This document shows positions 1-8,513 of a stretch of 64,000 nt of DNA, piece after piece. Numbering within the stretch: the first letter of the stretch is position 1; each line of letters starts with the position of its first letter. The DNA is taken from NCBI GenBank assembly GCA_002721175.1, contig PBJR01000011.1:12326-76325 (forward strand), read 5' to 3'. The notes beneath the pieces are model-generated. The model made no database searches and was not told where the DNA came from. It was given only the letters and a program-made list of their open reading frames with translations. The DNA is from Flavobacteriaceae bacterium. Its GTDB lineage: Bacteria; Bacteroidota; Bacteroidia; Flavobacteriales; Flavobacteriaceae. Made by a program: the position numbers and the translations under genes.

Positions 1-22
1 GAAAATTTGAGTTTAAATTTCC

Positions 23-30
23 TATTTTTG
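23..30 (+). promoter_or_regulatory. -7 promoter element (TANNTTTG) for purH
   Basis: TATTTTTG matches the Bacteroidota sigma -7 consensus TANNTTTG and lies 20 bases before the purH ATG, so the leader would be short. A TTTG at 6-9 is too close (13 bases) to be a convincing -33 box. Inferred from the consensus only. Confidence 0.4.
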
Positions 31-49
31 AAAACTACTTTATATAAAA

Positions 50-1576
50 ATGAGTAATATCAAAAAAATTAAATCTGCTCTGATCTCAGTATTTAACAAA
101 GATGGTCTCGAGCCAATTGTAAAAAACCTTAACGATTACGGAGTTATCATCTATTCAACTGGTGGAACTCAAAAATTTATTAACGAACTGGGTATTGATG
201 TTATCGCAGTTGAAAAAATTACTGATTACCCTTCAATTTTAGGAGGAAGAGTTAAAACCCTTCACCCGAAAGTTTTTGGAGGTATTCTCAACCGACGAGA
301 AAATCAAAAGGATATTAATGAGATGACTGATTTCAATATCCCACAAATTGATTTAGTAATTGTTGATCTTTATCCTTTCCAGAAAACGGTAGATTCTGGA
401 GCTAATCACCGAGACATTGTGGAGAAAATTGATATTGGGGGTATTTCTTTAATTCGTGCTGCAGCAAAAAACTACAATGACGTTTTATGTATTTCTTCAG
501 TTGAAGACTACAAAGAATTTAATGAATTAATTTCCAAAAATAATTGCTCTTTTTCCTATGAAGACAGAAAAAGGTTTGCTACAAAATCATATAATATATC
601 GTCTCATTATGACTGTGCTATTTTTAACTATTTCAATGATGAAAAAAATGTTTTAAAACTAAGCGAAAAAAAGGGAAAAAAATTGCGGTACGGTGAAAAC
701 CCACATCAGAAAGGATTTTTCTTTGGAAAATTCGAAGATATATTTGAAAAACTTAATGGTAAAGAATTAAGTTATAATAACCTTCTAGATGTTGATTCTG
801 CAGTAAATTTGATGAATGAATTTACGGATGAATTTCCAACATTTGCTATTTTAAAGCACAATAACGCATGTGGTTTAGCGCAACGCAATACTATATCTGA
901 TGCCTACTCGAGTGCACTTGCCGGAGACCCTATTTCCGCCTTTGGAGGGGTTCTAATTTCAAATTATGAAATTGACAAAGAGACTGCTCATAAGATCAAT
1001 GAGTTATTTTGTGAAATTGTTGTAGCACCAAAGTTTAATATTGAAGCTTTAAAAATTTTAAAAAACAAAAAAAAGCTCGTTTTGTTGTCTCAAAATTTAA
1101 TTAGAACTTCACCTGTTTCTGTGAGAACCTGTCTCAATGGGTTTCTTGTCCAAGACAAAGATATTCTCACAGATTCTTTGAAAAGCTTGAATAACGTAAC
1201 TATATTAAAACCAACCACTTCACAAACTAATGATCTTCTTTTTGCATCTAAAATTAGTAAACATACAAAATCAAACACTATTGTTTTAGTTAAAAACATG
1301 CAACTTATAGCTAGTGGAACAGGTCAAACAAGCAGAGTAGATGCTCTGAACCAAGCTATCCACAAATCAAAATCCTTTGGATTTGATTTAAATGGAGCCG
1401 TGATGGCTAGTGATGCATTCTTCCCATTTCCTGATTGTGTTGAAATTGCAGAAAAAGCAGGAATTAAGGCTATTATTCAGCCAGGGGGGTCAATAAAAGA
1501 TCAATTAAGCATAGATTACTGTAATAAAACCAAAATAGCAATGGTCTTTACAAACACAAGACATTTTAAGCACTAA
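50..1576 (+). CDS. purH: Bifunctional AICAR formyltransferase / IMP cyclohydrolase
   Basis: PurH performs the last two steps of de novo purine synthesis in the cytosol: it formylates AICAR with 10-formyl-THF and cyclises FAICAR to IMP. The 508-residue product has the usual family length. An N-terminal MGS-like cyclohydrolase domain (about 1-190, with the STGGT motif near residue 37 and the GGRVKTLHP motif near 65) is followed by the AICAR transformylase domain. The KHNN motif near residue 269 corresponds to the catalytic Lys-His pair of the transformylase. The ATG lies 20 bases after a TANNTTTG element. mreB follows after 81 bases; purH directly before the mre operon is a familiar order in Flavobacteriaceae. 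No anomalies seen. Confidence 0.97.
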   Translation: MSNIKKIKSALISVFNKDGLEPIVKNLNDYGVIIYSTGGTQKFINELGIDVIAVEKITDYPSILGGRVKTLHPKVFGGILNRRENQKDINEMTDFNIPQIDLVIVDLYPFQKTVDSGANHRDIVEKIDIGGISLIRAAAKNYNDVLCISSVEDYKEFNELISKNNCSFSYEDRKRFATKSYNISSHYDCAIFNYFNDEKNVLKLSEKKGKKLRYGENPHQKGFFFGKFEDIFEKLNGKELSYNNLLDVDSAVNLMNEFTDEFPTFAILKHNNACGLAQRNTISDAYSSALAGDPISAFGGVLISNYEIDKETAHKINELFCEIVVAPKFNIEALKILKNKKKLVLLSQNLIRTSPVSVRTCLNGFLVQDKDILTDSLKSLNNVTILKPTTSQTNDLLFASKISKHTKSNTIVLVKNMQLIASGTGQTSRVDALNQAIHKSKSFGFDLNGAVMASDAFFPFPDCVEIAEKAGIKAIIQPGGSIKDQLSIDYCNKTKIAMVFTNTRHFKH

Positions 1577-1657
1577 AAAAATAAAAGTTTTGTGGATTAA
1601 CTAAACTTAATTTTTCTTATTTTTAACAAATCTATTAACTCTAATTCTTATTACTTT

Positions 1658-2686
1658 ATGGGGTTTTTTGACTTCTTAACAGAAGAGATTGCTATTGATC
1701 TAGGAACTGCAAACACCCTTATCATTCATAATGATAAAGTTGTTATTGACAGTCCCTCGATTGTAGCAAGAGATCGAATTTCTGGTAAGATTATAGCAGT
1801 TGGTAATGAAGCTAACCTAATGCAAGGCAAAACCCATGAAAATATAAAGACAATTCGACCATTAAAAGATGGAGTAATTGCTGATTTTGACGCTTCTGAG
1901 CAAATGATAAGTATGTTCATAAAAAATATTCCAGCTCTTAGAAAAAAGCTTTTTTCACCATCGTTAAAAATGGTAATATGCATTCCGTCCGGTATCACTG
2001 AAGTTGAAATGCGAGCAGTCAAAGAATCTGCCGAAAGGGTGAACGGAAAAGAAGTATACCTAATTCACGAGCCTATGGCTGCAGCTATCGGAATTGGAGT
2101 TGATATTATGCAACCAAAAGGCAATATGATAGTGGACATTGGTGGCGGAACTACTGAAATTGCCGTTATTGCTCTTGGTGGTATCGTCTGTGATAAATCT
2201 GTGAAAGTTGCTGGAGATGTTTTTACCAATGATATTATTTACTACATGCGTACTCAACACAATTTATATGTTGGCGATAGAACTGCTGAGAAAATAAAAA
2301 TTCAAATTGGAGCTGCCACCGAAGATTTAGAATTACCGCCTGACGAGATGGAGGTTCAGGGTCGTGATCTGCTGACAGGTAAGCCCAAACAAGTAAAAAT
2401 TTCCCATAGAGAAATATCCAAAGCTTTAGATAAATCTATATTAAGAATTGAAGATTCAGTAATGGAGACATTATCCCAGACGCCTCCAGAACTTGCTGCA
2501 GACATATACAATACTGGTATATATCTTGCTGGCGGAGGATCTATGCTCAGAGGACTAGACAAAAGGCTATCTCAAAAAACAGACCTTCCAGTTTACATTG
2601 CGGAAGACCCTCTCAGGGCAGTAGTCAGAGGTACTGGAATTGTTTTGAAAAATATCATTAAATACAGAAGTGTCTTGATTAAATAG
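1658..2686 (+). CDS. mreB: Rod shape-determining actin homologue MreB
   Basis: MreB is the bacterial actin that forms membrane-associated filaments and directs the elongasome during side-wall peptidoglycan synthesis. The 342-residue protein has the actin-fold phosphate loops: DLGTANTLI at residues 14-22 and DIGGGTTEIAVI near 160, plus the adenosine-site motif AGGGSMLRGL near 290. The N-terminus (MGFFDFLTEEIAIDLG) carries the short hydrophobic stretch expected for membrane association. It is the first gene of mreB-mreC-mreD-mrdA-rodA; mreC starts 10 bases after the stop, so cotranscription is likely. The length and motifs are normal. Confidence 0.98.
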   Translation: MGFFDFLTEEIAIDLGTANTLIIHNDKVVIDSPSIVARDRISGKIIAVGNEANLMQGKTHENIKTIRPLKDGVIADFDASEQMISMFIKNIPALRKKLFSPSLKMVICIPSGITEVEMRAVKESAERVNGKEVYLIHEPMAAAIGIGVDIMQPKGNMIVDIGGGTTEIAVIALGGIVCDKSVKVAGDVFTNDIIYYMRTQHNLYVGDRTAEKIKIQIGAATEDLELPPDEMEVQGRDLLTGKPKQVKISHREISKALDKSILRIEDSVMETLSQTPPELAADIYNTGIYLAGGGSMLRGLDKRLSQKTDLPVYIAEDPLRAVVRGTGIVLKNIIKYRSVLIK

Positions 2687-2696
2687 AATTTAGACA

Positions 2697-3497
2697 ATGC
2701 AAAGACTTGTTAATTTCTTTCTAAAAAATAGAGCTTTAATTCTTTTTTTAGTTCTACTTTCAATTTCATTAAGTTTGACTGTTAATCATAATGATTATCA
2801 CAAAAGTAAATTTTTTAATTCCTCGTCTTACATAACAGGCTCGATCCATAATTTTTTCTCGCTTATCGGAGATTATTTTAGTCTAAAAAAAGAAAATAAT
2901 ATTTTATTAAAAGAAAACAATAGGCTTAAATTATTAGAACTAAATCAAACTTTTGACACTACTAAATCAGAAAAGCATGATATGTACACACTTAAACCTG
3001 CTAATGTCATAAAAAACAGTTACTCATTATCTCAAAATTATTTAACATTAAATATTGGAAAAAAAGATTCAATTAAAGAGGAATCTGGAGTCATTACTAG
3101 TAATGGTATTGTTGGAATTATTGACAAGACATCAGCAAAATACTCTCGCGTTATTTCAATTTTAAACACTAAAATCAAAATTAATGCTAAGCTTAAAAAA
3201 ACAAACCACTTTGGAAATATTGAATGGAATGGTATTGACCCTAATATTGTTCAATTATTAGACATACAAGATTTAGTTAAATTAAATATTGGTGATACAA
3301 TAGTAACTAGCGGATTTTCGTCTATTTTCCCAGAAAATATTCTTGTGGGTACTATAAAATCTTTTCAACTTAACGAAACTAAAGATCTATATAATATTAA
3401 TCTGAAATTATTTAATGATATGACTAATTTGAGACATGTCCATGTTGTTGAAAACAGAAATATCAAAGAAATAAATAAATTGAATCAAACAGAATGA
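2697..3497 (+). CDS. mreC: Rod shape-determining protein MreC
   Basis: MreC is a bitopic inner-membrane protein whose periplasmic domain links MreB/MreD to the transpeptidase PBP2. The 266-residue product has one N-terminal membrane helix (about 10-28), a charged coiled-coil segment (about 55-80, rich in Lys-Glu-Asn), and then the beta-rich MreC domain with motifs such as SGVITSNGIVGIID near 120 and GDTIVTSGFSSIFP near 200. The stop overlaps the mreD start by four bases (ATGA), typical of translational coupling. Sequence conservation in this family is low, so the assignment rests on domain architecture and operon position together. Confidence 0.93.
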   Translation: MQRLVNFFLKNRALILFLVLLSISLSLTVNHNDYHKSKFFNSSSYITGSIHNFFSLIGDYFSLKKENNILLKENNRLKLLELNQTFDTTKSEKHDMYTLKPANVIKNSYSLSQNYLTLNIGKKDSIKEESGVITSNGIVGIIDKTSAKYSRVISILNTKIKINAKLKKTNHFGNIEWNGIDPNIVQLLDIQDLVKLNIGDTIVTSGFSSIFPENILVGTIKSFQLNETKDLYNINLKLFNDMTNLRHVHVVENRNIKEINKLNQTE

Positions 3498-3994
3498 ATA
3501 AAAAAACTATTTCAAATATAGCTAGTTTCATCACCTTAGTTTTTTTTCAAATATTTATTTGTAATCAGTTAAATTTCTTGGACAATATCAATCCATTTAT
3601 TTATGTGCTATTTATAATTTTATATCCAATAGGCTTTAAAAGAAGTTGGTTTATTTTTACTGCATTTACACTAGGGCTAATTATAGATTTCTTTTTGGAT
3701 ACTGGAGGGGCCCATGCAGCTGCAAGTGTTTCGGCCGCCTATTTTCGACCACTTTTTTTAAAATTTTCTTTTGGAGCTGCTTACGAACATCAATCAATAA
3801 AAATTAATAGTTCTGAACTTACACAGAAATTGGCCTACTTTTCCTGCTTATTATTTTTTCACCATTTATTATTATTTACATTAATTTTTTTTGATGTGGG
3901 AAAATTAGAATTAATTATATACCGAACATTAGTTGTTGGGTTTTCTAGTCTAATTCTCGCACTACTCCTTAATACGCTGTTTAATAAAAATTAA
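3494..3994 (+). CDS. mreD: Rod shape-determining membrane protein MreD
   Basis: MreD is a small polytopic inner-membrane component of the elongasome. The 166-residue protein is almost wholly hydrophobic, with about five predicted membrane segments. The segment FTLGLIIDFFLDTGGAHAAA (about residues 57-76) resembles the family's conserved G-L-xx-D region. It overlaps mreC by four bases and ends two bases before mrdA, so it sits inside a tightly packed operon. MreD proteins diverge strongly, and position between mreC and the PBP2 gene is the strongest argument. Confidence 0.9.
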   Translation: MNKKTISNIASFITLVFFQIFICNQLNFLDNINPFIYVLFIILYPIGFKRSWFIFTAFTLGLIIDFFLDTGGAHAAASVSAAYFRPLFLKFSFGAAYEHQSIKINSSELTQKLAYFSCLLFFHHLLLFTLIFFDVGKLELIIYRTLVVGFSSLILALLLNTLFNKN

Positions 3995-3996
3995 TA

Positions 3997-5862
3997 ATGA
4001 GAAGATATCTTTTATTGTCTTTAGTAATCTTAACAGGAACAGTTTTTATTAGTTATTTATTTTATCTTCAAATTTATGAATCAAATGTAAATGACCTTGA
4101 GAATAATAATGCCATAAGAAAAATACACCAATACCCAAAAAGAGGTTACATTTATGATAGAAATGGAAAATTATTAGTTGCAAATCAGCCTTCTTATGAT
4201 CTCGTTGTAATACCTAATGAAGTTGAATCAATCGATACAGTTTTATTTTGTAGATTATTAAAGATTAATAAATCAGAGTTCTTAAAATCTATGTCTCGAG
4301 CTAAAAATTACTCGACGAGACTTCCTTCTTTATTCATTTCCCATTTGTCTAGAAAAGACTATGCATTTCTTTCTGAAAAAATGAGGAAATTTAATGGTTT
4401 TTATATTAGAAAAAGAGCAGTTCGTGATTATCAAATCAATAGTGGAGCAAATTTCCTCGGTTATTTAGCTGAAGTCAATCCAGAAAATCTAAAAAAAGAC
4501 AGTTACTATAAGTTTGGTGATCTTGTTGGAAAAAATGGAATTGAAAAAACATATGAAAATGAACTACGTGGATACAAAGGAGTTAAATACATACAGAAAG
4601 ATATTTTTAATAGAGACATAGGACCATACAAAAACAGACAATTTGATACATTACCAATACCTGGAAAGGATATTACAATTACAATAGACTCAGAGCTACA
4701 GAAATATGGAGAGCAGCTTATGCAAAATAAAATGGGAGCAATTGTCGCAATAGAACCTAACTCTGGCGAAATATTAGGCCTAGTTTCGGCTCCATCATAC
4801 AATCCGTCGCTGTTGGTTGGGAGAGAACGATCAAAAAACTACAGCAAACTTTACAATGACTCTATTTATAAACCTCTATTTGATAAATCGCTCATTCGCA
4901 TGCACGAACCAGGATCCCCATTTAAACTCTTGGTTGCTCTTGCTGCTCTTCAAGAAGGGAAAATATCGAAAACAGATAATGTCTATTGTAATAATAAGTA
5001 TGTATATGGTAGCAAACCTATTTCAATGAAATGTCACTGTGGTGGTGGATTAAAAAATTTGTATTCTGCTATTAGTAATTCCTGTAATTCCTATTTTGCA
5101 GTGGCTTTCAGAAAGACAATAAACAAATATGATGATTCTAAGGAAGCCATGGATATTTGGAGTGATCATATTAAAAGTTTTGGATTAGGGAAGTTTTTAG
5201 GAAATGATCTTTCGGTAGGGAAAAAAGGAAATATACCAAATAGTGAATTTTACAACAATTGGTATCCTGATTTTGATTGGGGTGCTACTACAATTTTATC
5301 AAATGCTATCGGTCAGGGAGAAATATTGGTTACCCCAATTCAGTTGGCCAATATGACTTGTGCAATTGCTAACAAAGGTTTTTACTATACTCCTCATATA
5401 ATAAAATCAATTAAAGCAAAATCAATAGATAAAAAGTTTAAAAAGAAAATATCAACTACTATAAACACAAAACATTTTGATGAAGTTATTGAGGGTATGT
5501 ATCGTGTTTATAAAGACGGCTCAGCAAGTCTACTAAAAATTCCTGGAGTTGATGTTTGTGGAAAAACAGGAACTGCTGAAAATTTTACCAAAATAAATGG
5601 AAAAAAGACACAATTAACAGATCATTCTATTTTTATAGCTTTTGCTCCTAAAGAGAAACCTAAAATAGCAATTGCTGTTTTGGTTGAAAATGGTTATTAT
5701 GGGTCAGGCTGGGCAGGAAGAATAGCAAGCCTAATGATTGAAAAGTACTTGAAAGGTCAAGTAACGATGAAAAAAATGGAGCAATTGGTCCTCAATAAAG
5801 ATTTAAAAGATGAGTATCTCAAGCCCTACAGTGGTAAACCGTTCAACATTAACGAAAGATGA
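3997..5862 (+). CDS. mrdA: Penicillin-binding protein 2, elongasome transpeptidase
   Basis: PBP2 cross-links peptidoglycan peptides during lateral wall growth and works with the glycosyltransferase RodA. The 621-residue protein has one N-terminal membrane helix (about 5-22), a PBP dimerisation/pedestal domain, and a C-terminal transpeptidase domain. The active-site motifs are visible: SxxK as SPFK near residue 307 (within EPGSPFK, the catalytic Ser), SxN as SCN near 361, and KTGT near 523. Two bases separate it from mreD, and its stop overlaps the rodA start by four bases. The gene is intact and the length is normal for Bacteroidota. Confidence 0.97.
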   Translation: MRRYLLLSLVILTGTVFISYLFYLQIYESNVNDLENNNAIRKIHQYPKRGYIYDRNGKLLVANQPSYDLVVIPNEVESIDTVLFCRLLKINKSEFLKSMSRAKNYSTRLPSLFISHLSRKDYAFLSEKMRKFNGFYIRKRAVRDYQINSGANFLGYLAEVNPENLKKDSYYKFGDLVGKNGIEKTYENELRGYKGVKYIQKDIFNRDIGPYKNRQFDTLPIPGKDITITIDSELQKYGEQLMQNKMGAIVAIEPNSGEILGLVSAPSYNPSLLVGRERSKNYSKLYNDSIYKPLFDKSLIRMHEPGSPFKLLVALAALQEGKISKTDNVYCNNKYVYGSKPISMKCHCGGGLKNLYSAISNSCNSYFAVAFRKTINKYDDSKEAMDIWSDHIKSFGLGKFLGNDLSVGKKGNIPNSEFYNNWYPDFDWGATTILSNAIGQGEILVTPIQLANMTCAIANKGFYYTPHIIKSIKAKSIDKKFKKKISTTINTKHFDEVIEGMYRVYKDGSASLLKIPGVDVCGKTGTAENFTKINGKKTQLTDHSIFIAFAPKEKPKIAIAVLVENGYYGSGWAGRIASLMIEKYLKGQVTMKKMEQLVLNKDLKDEYLKPYSGKPFNINER

Positions 5863-7139
5863 CACAAAAAAAAAGATATAATTTTAAGCTTGACTGGTTC
5901 ATTCTGTCCATATATTTTTGTCTTGTAATATTTGGTTACTTTAATGTCTTTTCAGCACTTTCTGGAACTGAAATTAGCTCATATTTAGATATATCTAAAC
6001 CACATGGAAAACAACTAATATTTATTGTTGTTTCAGCGTTTTTAATCGTTATTATATTTGCTTTAGACACAAAAATTTATGAACGCTATGCGAGCATAAT
6101 ATATGTCCTGTCGTTAATTTCTCTTATTGGCTTATTCGTTTTTGGGAAAAGAATAAATGGAGCCCTTTCATGGTATGATTTAGGCGGAATGACAATACAA
6201 CCTGGTGAATTCGCTAAATTTGCCACTACACTTGCATTAGCAAAATATATTAGTGACTTGCAAACTGATATTAAGGCTTACAAACATCAGTTTCGATCAA
6301 GTTTAATAGTTATAATTCCTTCTCTGCTAATCCTAATGCAAAATGATGCAGGAACCTCAATTATTTTTGCTGCTCTAATATTTGTATTATTTAGAGAAGG
6401 AATACCTCAAAAATATATTTATATCGGTTTTTCAATTTTGTTAATAATAATTGGAACACTAAAATTTTCAGCCCTTTATTTATGTCTATTTTGTTTTTTA
6501 TTATTACTGATTTATAAACTATTCTATTATAGAAAAAAAAAGAAATTTCTTTCAACTATATTACTTTACATTAGTTTATCATTGCTTAGTTTTTCGACTG
6601 AATGGAGCTTCGAAAATATTCTTCGTCCTCATCATCAAAATAGAATCAGTTTATGGCTAAAAATTGAAAAAGATCCCACTAAAATTGAAGCGATGAAACA
6701 AGATATATCCTATAATTTGAATGAATCAATAAAAGCAATAAGGGCTGGAGGTCTAGTAGGCAAAGGATTCAATCAGGGGACTAGAACTAGAGGGAAATTC
6801 GTTCCAGAGCAGCACACAGACTATATTTTTAGCACAGTGGCCGAAGAATGGGGCTTCTTGGGAAGTAGTTTGGTGATAATTCTATTTGTTGCTCTCATTG
6901 CCAGAATAATTACATTAGCAGATCAACACACTTCGCAGTTTAGTAGAGCTTACGGATACGGAGTAGCTTCTGTAATATTTTTACATTTTTTAATAAATAT
7001 AGGCATGGTTATGGGATTAATTCCTACAATTGGTATACCTTTGCCCTTATTTAGCTACGGTGGATCAGGTTTAATTAGCTTTACGATTTTAATTTTTGTA
7101 TTCTTAAAATTAGATGCAAATAGGCTTAGCGCTTGGTAA
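5859..7139 (+). CDS. rodA: Peptidoglycan glycosyltransferase RodA (SEDS family)
   Basis: RodA polymerises lipid II into glycan strands for side-wall growth. The 426-residue protein is a multi-span membrane protein of about ten helices. SEDS signatures are visible: WYDLGGMTIQPGEFAKF near residue 107, GKGFNQGTRTRGKFVPEQHTD (about 306-326) and the C-terminal PLPLFSYGGSGL near 398. EPEQHTD-like sequence corresponds to the conserved loop preceding the helix bearing the SEDS catalytic region. It overlaps mrdA by four bases and ends the operon. Its last 14 bases overlap the 3' end of the convergent gldC gene, and I see no hairpin terminator there. Confidence 0.96.
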   Translation: MTQKKRYNFKLDWFILSIYFCLVIFGYFNVFSALSGTEISSYLDISKPHGKQLIFIVVSAFLIVIIFALDTKIYERYASIIYVLSLISLIGLFVFGKRINGALSWYDLGGMTIQPGEFAKFATTLALAKYISDLQTDIKAYKHQFRSSLIVIIPSLLILMQNDAGTSIIFAALIFVLFREGIPQKYIYIGFSILLIIIGTLKFSALYLCLFCFLLLLIYKLFYYRKKKKFLSTILLYISLSLLSFSTEWSFENILRPHHQNRISLWLKIEKDPTKIEAMKQDISYNLNESIKAIRAGGLVGKGFNQGTRTRGKFVPEQHTDYIFSTVAEEWGFLGSSLVIILFVALIARIITLADQHTSQFSRAYGYGVASVIFLHFLINIGMVMGLIPTIGIPLPLFSYGGSGLISFTILIFVFLKLDANRLSAW

Positions 7140-7470
7140 AATTATCTTTTTTAATCTGATTTTTTTCTGCAAAATAATCACAGAAATCCTTCATAGTTCC
7201 TGTCATTTTTTCGTCCTGAGTGGCTCGCATATATGTATCACTTAAAGTAATTAGAGTTTGATGAAAAAAAAGTTTCATTTCGTCCAAGGGCATATCTTTG
7301 GTCCAAAGATCAATACGAAGTGACTCTTTTTTCTTTGAGTCCCAAACAGATAAAAAAACAGCCTTAGCTTCTTCGTTTAAAATACCCCCATCGTCAGCCG
7401 ACCAAAATAATTTTTCGGGAATCTTATTTTCATCTAATTCTATATCCAATTGAATTTTTGACTTATGCAT
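7126..7470 (-). CDS. gldC: Gliding motility protein GldC
   Basis: GldC is a small protein associated with gliding in Flavobacterium and related bacteria, where loss gives a partial motility defect; its biochemical role is not settled. The 114-residue product has no signal peptide or membrane segment. The central stretch (KLFWSADDGG near residues 19-28, then KAVFLSVWD) and the ending rich in Lys match what I know of the family. It starts two bases after the gldB stop, the standard gldB-gldC arrangement, so the two are probably one transcript. Its 3' end overlaps that of the convergent rodA. Confidence 0.92.
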   Translation of the reverse strand: MHKSKIQLDIELDENKIPEKLFWSADDGGILNEEAKAVFLSVWDSKKKESLRIDLWTKDMPLDEMKLFFHQTLITLSDTYMRATQDEKMTGTMKDFCDYFAEKNQIKKDNFTKR

Positions 7471-7472
7471 TT

Positions 7473-8450
7473 TTAATAACTGATTTTTGGTTTAAATTTT
7501 GATTTTCTAAAAATAGTCTCAGAATCTTTTTGCAATAGCTCAAGTAATGAGACATCATTATTTTTAATATATGATTTAACAATCTGCCAGCCTAAATATT
7601 TACCAATAGAAGCAGGAGAATCTTGGTCTATATTTCGATAAAATTTAGAAAATGGCCCTGGATTAATAAATCTGTTTAACAGTCGTCGATCGGTGCTGAA
7701 AAACAACTCTTCCTCGTTAAAATATTCCCATATTTTTATCTCATTGTTTTTTACCCATTCTAGCTCGTCACTTTTATATCCAATTTTGGTGAAATCATCA
7801 GATTTAGGAATCCAAAGATCCTTAAGATATAATTTCTTTCCTTCATAGATCATTTGATCTAAAAATGTAAGTCGCCTAGGTTGATTAATCCAACGTGAAG
7901 CATATATGTCAGCTAAGTCCATTACAATTTGATCTTTTTCTAAGTTCTTGCGTATCCATTTAGGAAAGGACAAGTAAAACTTATGCTCAGTTCCCAAATA
8001 GTTATCAATATTAATTAAAACAATACTGTCTCCCATGGGAATAATTTTATTTAGATAATCTACGTCAGAATTAACAGTTATTAAAGTTGGTATCTTCAAA
8101 GAAGGGTTATAGTATTTAATATGTTTATATAGAGACACCAAATCTTTTTCAGTAGATTTAAAATCAGTAAATACGCTGTCTATTGACGATTGAATTTCCT
8201 TTTGAATAGAATCCTCAATACGGTCCAAATACATAGAGTCTGTAAAATTATTTGAAAATAAAAATTGATATTCTGATTTGAAATCAGGAAACGTTTCTTT
8301 TGTTATGTTCATGAATTTTTTATCAAATCGATCAATTTTTAAATTTAAAGGAAAGGCCTGTATTTTCTTTTCTAATTTTGATGAATTGTCACAACTCATG
8401 CAGCAGAAAATTGAAATAAAAAAGTATAATAGTTTTTTGGTATATAACAT
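7473..8450 (-). CDS. gldB: Gliding motility lipoprotein GldB
   Basis: GldB is an envelope lipoprotein required for gliding and for T9SS function in Flavobacteriaceae, probably through stability of the trans-envelope machinery (family knowledge). The 325-residue protein begins with a hydrophobic segment and a lipobox ending at Cys20 (CMSC, then DNSSK). The FPLNLKIDRFDKKFM stretch just after the signal (about 34-48) and the later RRLTFLDQMIYEGKKLYL (about 192-209) are typical of this family. gldC follows two bases downstream. In this genome a very long secreted-protein gene lies between gldB and nadE. Confidence 0.93.
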   Translation of the reverse strand: MLYTKKLLYFFISIFCCMSCDNSSKLEKKIQAFPLNLKIDRFDKKFMNITKETFPDFKSEYQFLFSNNFTDSMYLDRIEDSIQKEIQSSIDSVFTDFKSTEKDLVSLYKHIKYYNPSLKIPTLITVNSDVDYLNKIIPMGDSIVLINIDNYLGTEHKFYLSFPKWIRKNLEKDQIVMDLADIYASRWINQPRRLTFLDQMIYEGKKLYLKDLWIPKSDDFTKIGYKSDELEWVKNNEIKIWEYFNEEELFFSTDRRLLNRFINPGPFSKFYRNIDQDSPASIGKYLGWQIVKSYIKNNDVSLLELLQKDSETIFRKSKFKPKISY

Positions 8451-8513
8451 TAAGGATTTGACTTAAAATTTAATTTAGCAAAAATAATGAATAGAAATAA
8501 AATAAATAAAAAC